Assembly (NCBI GenBank): GCA_902764045.1
Contig: CACWUI010000041.1
Span: 1-8,973, forward strand
DNA: 8,973 nt
DNA from: an uncultured Lachnospiraceae bacterium
Lineage (GTDB): Bacteria; Bacillota; Clostridia; Lachnospirales; Lachnospiraceae
Direction of reading: 5' to 3'
Each line of letters begins with the position of its first letter. The first letter of the stretch is position 1. Shown here in pieces: positions 1-6,432 of this stretch. The translations under genes were made by a program, and so were the position numbers. The notes beneath the pieces are model-generated. The model was given only the letters and a program-made list of their open reading frames with translations. It was not told the origin of the DNA and did no database searches.

Positions 1-40
1 CCGTCCCCATGTCTACTCGGAAAACCGGCTCACTTTCTAT

Positions 41-886
41 TTATTTCCCCACCAAAAACTCCCACAGTTCCTTCACGCTATGCAACGTATACGCGGGCTT
101 TATGCTGCCGTTTTTTATATCCTCCGCTGTGGCTTCGCCCGTAAGCACACACACGCTGTCCACGCCGGCATTTATCCCTGTGGCTATGTCCGTATAAAGT
201 CTGTCACCCACTATCACCGTCTCATCCGGTCCGAAACCGTATCGTTCCATGACCAGCTCAACCATGGTGGCTTCAGGCTTTCCTATATATACAGGCGACT
301 TTTCCGTGGTATTTTCAAGCATCTGACAGATGGAGCCACAATCAGGTATATACCCAAAGGACACGGGGCATCTCAGATCCGGATTGGTGGCCAGAAAGAC
401 CACATCCCGGGTCATAAGAAGTTTGCTGGTCTTTCTCAATTTTTCGGAAGTCATTTCCGTATCAAAGCCCACCAGGACTATGTCAATATCACCGGCGTCA
501 TCCTCAGTAACATCGATCCCCAGCGTGATCAATTCGTCAAGCATGGACTTTGTACACTGGCAATACACCTTACTGCCCCGGTATTTCTTATTTATCAGAA
601 AAGCCGTCGCCTGAACAGACGTGAAAAAATTATCGGCGTCTGCTTCTATGCCCAGACCATTAACCTTTTTTATATAATCTTTCACCGACTTTGAGGAATT
701 ATTGGTGATAAAAACAAAATGCCCGCCAATGCTGCGGATATATTCCAAAAACTCAGGCACCTTGTCGAAAAGCCTGTCCTCGTTGTAGACCGTTCCGTCC
801 ATGTCCAGCAAAAATAACCGTTTGTTTTTCAGTCCGCTTAGGTCTTTGCCGAAATGATCCGTAAAGACTGTTTTATCCTGTGTCAT
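41..886 (-). CDS. HAD-superfamily IIA phosphatase, NagD/p-nitrophenylphosphatase type
   Basis: This is a probable cytoplasmic Mg2+-dependent phosphatase acting on a small phosphate ester such as a sugar or nucleotide monophosphate. All four HAD motifs are visible in its 281 residues: DMDGT at 28-32 (nucleophile Asp28, acid/base Asp30), the Thr of FITNNS at 59-64, Lys203 in GKPE, and the metal-binding GDRLYTD at 227-233. The region between motifs II and III is long enough for the C2-type cap of subclass IIA, and the length is normal for NagD-like proteins. The ATG start is supported by AAGGAG at 892-897, five bases upstream. The gene diverges from the acetyltransferase and is not part of the minus-strand polysaccharide run, from which that gene separates it. 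The family and subclass are well supported. The substrate is not, and a link to glycan synthesis is only possible by proximity. Confidence 0.93.
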   Translation of the reverse strand: MTQDKTVFTDHFGKDLSGLKNKRLFLLDMDGTVYNEDRLFDKVPEFLEYIRSIGGHFVFITNNSSKSVKDYIKKVNGLGIEADADNFFTSVQATAFLINKKYRGSKVYCQCTKSMLDELITLGIDVTEDDAGDIDIVLVGFDTEMTSEKLRKTSKLLMTRDVVFLATNPDLRCPVSFGYIPDCGSICQMLENTTEKSPVYIGKPEATMVELVMERYGFGPDETVIVGDRLYTDIATGINAGVDSVCVLTGEATAEDIKNGSIKPAYTLHSVKELWEFLVGK

Positions 887-914
887 AAAAACTCCTTATG
901 ATCTTTGTTTTTTT

Positions 915-942
915 ATTTTACACCCCCTTCAAATATTTGCAA
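915..942 (-). promoter_or_regulatory. Candidate sigma-A promoter for the HAD phosphatase gene
   Basis: Read on the minus strand, TTGCAA (937-942) and TAAAAT (915-920) are separated by 16 bases. Transcription would begin around 908, giving a leader of about 20 nt that contains the AAGGAG ribosome binding site at 892-897. Spacing and position fit a housekeeping promoter, but the match was made by eye in an AT-rich region. Confidence 0.4.
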
Positions 943-957
943 AGAATGCCTGACCTC

Positions 958-987
958 TTGACAAAGGTTTTCCGTTGGGGTTATTTT
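958..987 (+). promoter_or_regulatory. Candidate sigma-A promoter for the acetyltransferase gene
   Basis: A perfect TTGACA lies at 958-963. It is followed after 18 bases by TATTTT (982-987), or after 17 by TTATTT (981-986). The -10 match is only 4 of 6. If used, transcription would start at about 994, which is the first base of the preferred ATG of the downstream gene, so the message would have almost no leader. It lies back to back with the candidate promoter of the divergent phosphatase gene. Confidence 0.35.
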
Positions 988-993
988 GAATAC

Positions 994-2043
994 ATGGAAA
1001 TAGAGGAATTATTAATTGATCGCGTTACAGAATATATAAAAAAATACGCAAATGGACGCAAGCCCGTTTTTTGGGGCTATGTTCCGGATGTATATGAGGC
1101 AATTAAGGCTGCCGGACACTCTCCCGAGGCTATATTTTCCATCATGGCAAAGGATGATCCGGTTTTGTTTACGCCACGTGAAATGTTGAACGGAAAGGCA
1201 GACAGCTTTTATGTTATTGTCCCCGATCATTATCATGATGCGGATTCCATTCTCAAGAAATACGGTTTTACAAAGGATAAAGATTATGTTTTTTATCGTG
1301 AATATAAGACCTATGACGGAAAGATCGATCTTAAAGATGAATATGAAAACGATATCAACATTTCTGCGAACGTACACTGCAACATAAAAGGCGGTGTACG
1401 AAATAAGGTTTCCGTCTCCTGCTCTACAAAAAATCTCACCATTGATATAATCGGATCGGATAATATCGTGGAAATAACCGATTGCCGGTTTGCGGGTGAA
1501 AACAGCAGGATCTACATGGGTAAAAGATGCGGTCTGACTATTGAAAGTGACTGTCGTTTTCATGATCCTTTTTTCAGGTTGTGGGAAGACAGCGTTATCA
1601 GCATAGATAAAAAAACAACCGGAGAAAAGGATCTGCAGATCGTGGCCGATCCATCATCGTTCGTTACCGTGGGACGTGACTGTATGTTTTCCGAACAGGT
1701 ACTGGTGTCATCATGTGACGGACATGCAATATTTGATTGCGAGACGGGCAAGCCTGTCAATATTGATGAATTGGGAAATGCCGGATCCGTGATCATCGGC
1801 GCGCATGTCTGGGTCGGAAGGCGCGCTACTGTTCTCGGCGGAATAAAGGGCACCGAACTTGGCAACGGTATGATCGCCGGCGCCGGCGCCGTTGTAAAGG
1901 GCAAATTCCCCAATAACACGGCTATCGGGGGTAATCCCGCACATATTATACGTAAAAATGTCGCATGGTCACGGAACTTTTTATACAGCCGCGGAATCGA
2001 GGATTGCGGCGGATACGCAGAAATGACGGAAACCATTGATTAA
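994..2043 (+). CDS. Two-domain acyltransferase: N-terminal Rossmann-like domain plus hexapeptide-repeat (left-handed beta-helix) acetyltransferase
   Basis: This is a probable acetyl-CoA-dependent O- or N-acetyltransferase that modifies a sugar of the surface glycan. From the 994 start it has 349 residues. Residues 1-105 form a small alpha/beta domain (VFWGYVPDVYEAIKAAG near 25-41, ending GFTKDKDYVFY) of a type that precedes other polysaccharide enzymes. Residues 120-320 hold the beta-helix, with a likely catalytic His244 in DGHAIFD, then VIIGAHVWVG, the GAGAVV turn and GNPAHIIRKNVAW, the standard C-terminal signature of this family. The open frame extends upstream to an ATG at 898, but that start lies beside the phosphatase ribosome binding site and has none of its own. 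ATG 946 is also unsupported. ATG 994 begins the recognisable domain but has only a weak GGGG about 12 bases upstream. It converges on the GT2 gene with 23 nt between stop codons. The family is secure; the acceptor is unknown. Confidence 0.85.
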   Translation: MEIEELLIDRVTEYIKKYANGRKPVFWGYVPDVYEAIKAAGHSPEAIFSIMAKDDPVLFTPREMLNGKADSFYVIVPDHYHDADSILKKYGFTKDKDYVFYREYKTYDGKIDLKDEYENDINISANVHCNIKGGVRNKVSVSCSTKNLTIDIIGSDNIVEITDCRFAGENSRIYMGKRCGLTIESDCRFHDPFFRLWEDSVISIDKKTTGEKDLQIVADPSSFVTVGRDCMFSEQVLVSSCDGHAIFDCETGKPVNIDELGNAGSVIIGAHVWVGRRATVLGGIKGTELGNGMIAGAGAVVKGKFPNNTAIGGNPAHIIRKNVAWSRNFLYSRGIEDCGGYAEMTETID

Positions 2044-2066
2044 AGCACAGGAGACAGGTTTCAAAT

Positions 2067-3011
2067 TTATATTCCCACATTAAGCATTTTATCCAGACGA
2101 AACTTCTGCCCCCCGTCCAAAACGGCAGCACATCCCGGATATTTCCGGACAAGCATCATAGCCCTATGTTTAAAAACAGGCTGCCACACATCCTTATCAT
2201 TATGATCTGCGCTTTTTTCATAATAGTAAATTAAAAGCCCCAAAAGACGCTTTATCCAAAGATCGCGCTCCTCCTTTCTTCCCTTTTCGTCAAACATACG
2301 GATGCGATCCGAAAGAGCAAGATATCCATCATAAAAAGTGGAAGAATTCTGTGTCTGCATAACACTTTCCTTATGACGAACATAAACATACTGCAGGGAA
2401 TTTGTGTATACCAGTTTATCAGCCGCATCAATAACACGGTGTATGATAAATTCATCCTGATGTATACGGTTCTCCGGGAATCTTATCTCGTCAAAAAGTG
2501 TCTTTTTGTAAAGCTTATTCCATACTACTACAGCAGAAGCCCATACTATTTCCTCATTTCCCAGGAAAGACAACGGATCATTGTATTCCTGAACATAGGT
2601 CTTTTCCTTAGGGATCTTATCCAAAGCCTCATCTTCATCTGCTCTTATGAATTCACATACGGAAATATCCGCATTATAATCCAGTATATTTTTGTAGAGA
2701 GTTTCTATAAATCCTTCGATCACATGATCATCACCGTCTATAAACGTTATGTAATCCCCTGTCGCCAGCCTGATGCCTGTATTACGCACTTCCGAGATAC
2801 CCCGGTTATGGGAATGGCTTGTGTAAATGATACGCTCATCCTTATCTGCATATTCGTGGCATATCTTACCCGAGTCATCTGTGGAATCATCATCCACAAG
2901 TATTATCTGCAGATTTTTATATGTCTGGCCCATTACGCTCTCGATACATTTGCGAAGATATTTTTCTTTATTGTAGATAGCTATGACAACGCTTATTTTT
3001 TCCTCTGCCAT
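2067..3011 (-). CDS. Family 2 glycosyltransferase (GT-A fold)
   Basis: This is a probable inverting glycosyltransferase using a nucleotide-diphosphate sugar at the cytoplasmic face of the membrane to extend a lipid-linked glycan. It has 314 residues, a typical length. ISVVIAIYNK at 6-15 opens the Rossmann half, VDDDSTDD at 39-46 binds the nucleotide, IDGDD at 91-95 supplies the DxD metal site, and HQDEF at 184-188 sits where the catalytic acidic pair is normally found. No membrane segment is evident, so attachment would be peripheral. AGGAG at 3022-3026 lies ten bases before the ATG, supporting the start. It follows the larger GT2 gene by 42 nt and is the last gene of the minus-strand run. 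The donor sugar and linkage cannot be read from the sequence. Confidence 0.92.
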   Translation of the reverse strand: MAEEKISVVIAIYNKEKYLRKCIESVMGQTYKNLQIILVDDDSTDDSGKICHEYADKDERIIYTSHSHNRGISEVRNTGIRLATGDYITFIDGDDHVIEGFIETLYKNILDYNADISVCEFIRADEDEALDKIPKEKTYVQEYNDPLSFLGNEEIVWASAVVVWNKLYKKTLFDEIRFPENRIHQDEFIIHRVIDAADKLVYTNSLQYVYVRHKESVMQTQNSSTFYDGYLALSDRIRMFDEKGRKEERDLWIKRLLGLLIYYYEKSADHNDKDVWQPVFKHRAMMLVRKYPGCAAVLDGGQKFRLDKMLNVGI

Positions 3012-3025
3012 TATTTTCCGGCTCC

Positions 3026-3042
3026 TATATAAATTTTATATA
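3026..3042. repeat. AT-only 17-bp perfect inverted repeat between the two GT2 genes
   Basis: TATATAAA (3026-3033) and TTTATATA (3035-3042) are perfect inverted arms around a single central T. The element abuts the AGGAG ribosome binding site of the downstream GT2 gene. On the minus strand it contains TATAAA, which could be a -10 element, but I see no good -35 upstream. Because every base is A or T, chance is a serious alternative. Confidence 0.35.
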
Positions 3043-3053
3043 CCTCTGTCCCA

Positions 3054-5312
3054 TTATTTCCATTGTGCATAAAAATGTACGATACCGCCGGAAGCGGTTC
3101 TTTTAACAGGCTCACCGTTTTTATACATGACATATGTGTGTCCTACAGGTAACTGACCATTTATCAGTTTTTTAAATGAATTCTTACCTTTGTCATCCTT
3201 CAAATACCATGTATCATCCATTTCCCGATAAACCTTCCAACCGATAAATGTCTTTTTATCTTTTTCAAATCCCAGTTCTGAAACAGTTTTTGTGTTTGTA
3301 AGAATGCCGTAAACTACAACAGTACTTACAGATGAAGGTTCGGACTGATCATCAATATGATAATTGACAATATATTTCTTTTCGATATTCTGTTTTTTTG
3401 CCTCAGCCACCTTTCCGGTCGTCGCCGTGGCGCCCACCTTTTTTTCCAACTTTTCCACGGCTGATTCCATACGCCCCATAAGATTTTCGGCTGAACTTAT
3501 CGCCGACTCATATATACGGGTTTTAACATCGTATTCTTCCCTGATGTCATTTAATCTTTTTTTGGTTTTTTCAAGTTCCTTTTCACAAAGATCGTTTCGC
3601 CAGAGCAACTCCTGGTATTTTTGAAGCGTAGTTTCATTTGAATGAAGAAGAATATTGTTTTCTTCAAGCAGTGATTGCCTCTCTTCTTTTAGGGAACGTA
3701 TGGCAGCTTTGATGTCGGCATCTTCTCCTGATGAAGTTATACGAATAGCCAGACTGCCATCGTGTTCTTCTCTGAGTGTGATATACCTGTCACCTATAAT
3801 GAATCTTATGTCCGTACAGTTTTTCCTGGCCTCGGTGGAGAATCCCCTTAATACACGCCAGCCCGAAAATAGATCCGTTTTATACTGTAGTACGATCAGA
3901 TTTTTACCAAGGAAGTCATCATCTGAAGCAATACTTTCAAAATCCAGATCCAGCCGAAATCCTGCTTCATCATAATTATAATGCACCTCATCATCCGGAG
4001 AGTATTTAGCCTTTGTCAGATACTCACTGCGTATCCTTTCAAGAGGAATCTCCAGATATTTACCCGTGCGTTCGTTCTGTAAAAACGCAGTTATTTCCTG
4101 ATCTTCAGGACGCTCAAGGCTGATACGGTTTGTGTACATATGTCCGGTAACAAATAAACTATATCCACTGCAACTTAAAATCCGAATATAACTTAAAGGC
4201 ACAGAATAATAAAAATCCCCGTCCGCATTTCTATCGGAAATACGGATCATTTCTTCATCAGGCCTGATCTCAAGCTTTCCCTCTGAATTTTTCACTACGG
4301 GTGCTTTAGCGTAATCTGTGTTTTTGTATGCTATTACCTCTTGTAAATGTTCCCTGTCATGAGATACTATATCCTGCACAATCTGTTTAAAACTCAGAGG
4401 CATATTGCTGATGGTTTCTTCGGAAATGCAGTCTTTAATCAATTCTGCAAGCTTTATTACCACATCGTCAGCTTTTTCACCGAAATCAGGAAGATTATTA
4501 AGAAAATAATTAAAATCCCCGTTTACGGTCTTATGTTCAAGTTCAAGTACTGCCGCACGAGGAATATCTTGTTCTTGAGCAAACTTAAAGATTTCATACA
4601 TAACCTTACGCTTTTCAAGGAAATAATCATAATCCACATTCCTTATGGTATTCCCCATATCTTCACGGATCCTGTATACATATCCCCTTGTACGCAAAAT
4701 AGCAATACGGTCCGCATAATGATACAACTTCAATACGGGAAGCATATCTTCAAACACCTTTATTGCAGGAAAACGTATTCCGTGTTTGTTTAAAAAATCT
4801 CTGCGTATCAACTTGTGGGTCATGGTCGTATCCCATACAAGATACGGATTTTTTTTAAGGTCAGTAACATGCTCATCCGGTCCTATATGAGAAAAACATC
4901 TTAGTTCATAACTGTTGAAAGTAATCTTTCCGTTGTTCAACATTACCCCGTTGCACATGGAAAAATCAGCATTTTCAGATTCTACGGCAGCATACATATC
5001 CTCTATGATTCCGGGAACCATGAAATCATCCGAATCCATAAATTGTATATATTTACCACGGGCATATATCAATCCGGTGTTTCTGGCATTCCCCTGACCT
5101 CCATGCTGAAGACGATGATACGCAAAGCCTTCATGTGTATCCGCATAAGCCTTTGCAACCTCCGGACTTTCGTCCGTGGATCCGTCGTCCATAAGAAGAA
5201 CTTCATAACTGAGCATACCGAGGCTCTTAATCACAGAATCAAAGCACCTTTGTAAGTAAGGTGCCGTATTGTATATGGGAATAATAACAGAAACATTGAT
5301 TTCCGGTTTCAT
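3054..5312 (-). CDS. Large family 2 glycosyltransferase with beta-rich middle region, coiled coil and C-terminal InlB B-repeat-like domain
   Basis: This is a 752-residue chimeric glycosyltransferase. Residues 1-230 are a complete GT2 catalytic domain: VSVIIPIYNT at 7-16, MDDGSTD at 41-47, FMDSDD at 91-96 and FEDM at 187-190. Residues 230-330 look helical. Residues 350-525 are rich in beta-type sequence and resemble the beta-sandwich modules that follow some teichoic-acid-type transferases, though I cannot assign a family. Residues 531-625 are charged, heptad-like and probably a coiled coil for oligomerisation. Residues 646-752 resemble an InlB B-type (Listeria-Bacteroides, Flg_new) repeat, with Y-V-Y, VVVYG, KTFIGWKVY and a terminal HFYAQWK. 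There is no signal peptide or membrane segment, so this surface-type module seems to sit in a cytoplasmic enzyme. AAGGAG at 5320-5325, seven bases before the ATG, supports the start. Catalytic assignment is secure; the role of the tail is inferred. Confidence 0.9.
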   Translation of the reverse strand: MKPEINVSVIIPIYNTAPYLQRCFDSVIKSLGMLSYEVLLMDDGSTDESPEVAKAYADTHEGFAYHRLQHGGQGNARNTGLIYARGKYIQFMDSDDFMVPGIIEDMYAAVESENADFSMCNGVMLNNGKITFNSYELRCFSHIGPDEHVTDLKKNPYLVWDTTMTHKLIRRDFLNKHGIRFPAIKVFEDMLPVLKLYHYADRIAILRTRGYVYRIREDMGNTIRNVDYDYFLEKRKVMYEIFKFAQEQDIPRAAVLELEHKTVNGDFNYFLNNLPDFGEKADDVVIKLAELIKDCISEETISNMPLSFKQIVQDIVSHDREHLQEVIAYKNTDYAKAPVVKNSEGKLEIRPDEEMIRISDRNADGDFYYSVPLSYIRILSCSGYSLFVTGHMYTNRISLERPEDQEITAFLQNERTGKYLEIPLERIRSEYLTKAKYSPDDEVHYNYDEAGFRLDLDFESIASDDDFLGKNLIVLQYKTDLFSGWRVLRGFSTEARKNCTDIRFIIGDRYITLREEHDGSLAIRITSSGEDADIKAAIRSLKEERQSLLEENNILLHSNETTLQKYQELLWRNDLCEKELEKTKKRLNDIREEYDVKTRIYESAISSAENLMGRMESAVEKLEKKVGATATTGKVAEAKKQNIEKKYIVNYHIDDQSEPSSVSTVVVYGILTNTKTVSELGFEKDKKTFIGWKVYREMDDTWYLKDDKGKNSFKKLINGQLPVGHTYVMYKNGEPVKRTASGGIVHFYAQWK

Positions 5313-5335
5313 ATAATCTCTCCTTTATCCTAATG

Positions 5336-5367
5336 CTGTTTTATATCAAAGTAATAAAGTAAAACAG
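5336..5367. repeat. 8-bp perfect inverted repeat in the dehydrogenase-GT2 gap
   Basis: CTGTTTTA (5336-5343) and TAAAACAG (5360-5367) are perfect inverted arms separated by 16 bases, inside the 63-nt gap before the large GT2 gene. On the minus strand the second arm overlaps TATAAA, a possible -10 element. It could be an operator or a weak RNA hairpin. No T-run follows on the minus strand, so it does not look like a terminator. Confidence 0.4.
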
Positions 5368-5375
5368 TCTGCAGT

Positions 5376-6320
5376 TTATAAACCAAGCTCCTTCTGCATT
5401 TTTTTTATAATATTTACCGATCGATCCATCTTTTTTCTCTCTTCGTCAGACATCGACGGCATTATGGTTTTTTCTATCCCCGACCGTCCTATAACACACG
5501 GCATGGAGATCACAGCTCCTGCCCAGTCACCGAATTCCTCACCAAGTTTATGACTCAAAGGCATTATACCGTGCTTATCATTTATAAAATTCTCCACTAT
5601 ACGGGCCACCGCCATGGCTATCCCGTAAAAGGTAGCCCCCTTGCCGGCGATAATATCCGCGCCTGCTTTTTTTATGTATTCTTCAATCTGATTTTTGTCT
5701 ATAGGAGTCGCAAACTGCTTTTCATATTCCGAAAGTGCAAGATCTCCTATATGAACATTACTCCAGATCGGAACATGGCTGTCACCGTGTTCCCCGATCA
5801 CAAAACCGCTTACATCGGTAACCCCCAGTTTAAGAATATCACTTACGATAAATCTGAAACGTGCAGTATCAAGTATGGTGCCGGAACCGAAAATTTTATT
5901 TTTATCCGCGCCTGTTATCTTCAAAACTGCAGCTGTTACAATATCCACCGGATTTGTCACCACCAGAATAAGGGGATCCGGATTGTATTTCATTATATTT
6001 TCGGAAATACCGGTAACAATATCCACATTGGTCCGCGCAAGATCCAGACGTGACTGACCCGGTTTTCTGTTTATACCTGCAGTCATGATGATAAGATCAG
6101 CGTCTCGGCATTCGTCATAACCACCCGCGCGAACCGGTATCTGTGTAAAAAAACCGGTGGCATGGGCTATGTCCTTTGCAGAACTTTTTGATCTTTCAAT
6201 CTGCCTGTCTATAATAACAATATCACTTACCTGATGCCGTATCATCAAAGTGTATGCAATGGCCTGTCCCACATTCCCTGCACCTATAACAACTATTTTG
6301 TTAGTACTGAATGAATTCAT
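5376..6320 (-). CDS. L-lactate/malate dehydrogenase family NAD-dependent 2-hydroxyacid dehydrogenase
   Basis: This cytoplasmic NAD(H)-dependent enzyme would interconvert a 2-oxo acid and an L-2-hydroxy acid. From ATG 6320 it has 314 residues, normal for the family. GAGNVG at 13-18 and Asp38 form the NAD site. The catalytic set is Asp151, Arg154 and His178 (equivalents of 168, 171 and 195), with Arg91 in the mobile loop (109). The GEHGDSHVPIWS and KGATFYGIA segments are lactate-dehydrogenase-like, but the loop reads INRKPGQSR, placing Arg85 at the Gln102 position that normally selects pyruvate. Arg there is typical of malate dehydrogenase. The open frame continues upstream to a TTG at 6461 inside the aminotransferase gene, but residue 48 of that longer frame begins the true N-terminus. 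The ribosome binding site at 6320 is weak (AGGG about 11 bases away). It follows the aminotransferase by 112 nt. I withhold ldh or mdh as a symbol because the substrate is uncertain. Confidence 0.92.
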   Translation of the reverse strand: MNSFSTNKIVVIGAGNVGQAIAYTLMIRHQVSDIVIIDRQIERSKSSAKDIAHATGFFTQIPVRAGGYDECRDADLIIMTAGINRKPGQSRLDLARTNVDIVTGISENIMKYNPDPLILVVTNPVDIVTAAVLKITGADKNKIFGSGTILDTARFRFIVSDILKLGVTDVSGFVIGEHGDSHVPIWSNVHIGDLALSEYEKQFATPIDKNQIEEYIKKAGADIIAGKGATFYGIAMAVARIVENFINDKHGIMPLSHKLGEEFGDWAGAVISMPCVIGRSGIEKTIMPSMSDEERKKMDRSVNIIKKMQKELGL

Positions 6321-6432
6321 AATAAGATTTACCCTGTTTATCAAACTGTCAGCATTTTTCCTGTTCTTCTGTGTTTTATTATTAACGAAGTTTGCAGCAC
6401 AATCTGTCGCATGATTAAAACTAAATGAACGC

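Noticed and set aside
16..29. CGG-AAAA-CCG hairpin after the phosphatase gene as a terminator
   Set aside because: The stem is three to four base pairs and no T-run follows on the minus strand.
80..694. Long plus-strand open frame opposite the phosphatase gene
   Set aside because: It is antisense to a gene with all four HAD motifs and has no recognisable domain or ribosome binding site.
898..993. N-terminal extension of the acetyltransferase to ATG 898
   Set aside because: The extension lacks a ribosome binding site, lies over the divergent promoter region and phosphatase leader, and adds residues outside the recognisable domain.
1875..1890. GC-rich palindromic run of repeated GCCGGC units
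   Set aside because: It encodes the conserved Ala-Gly-Ala-Gly-Ala turn of the hexapeptide acetyltransferase and is explained by coding.
2029..2062. GAAACC/GGTTTC inverted repeat spanning the end of the acetyltransferase gene, as a bidirectional terminator
   Set aside because: The stem is only 6 bp with a 22-nt loop, and no T-run follows on either strand.
6341..6362. Four-codon mini-ORF (MLTV) with AGGA upstream, as a leader-peptide attenuator before the dehydrogenase
   Set aside because: It contains no diagnostic codon run, and no terminator/antiterminator hairpins are visible around it.
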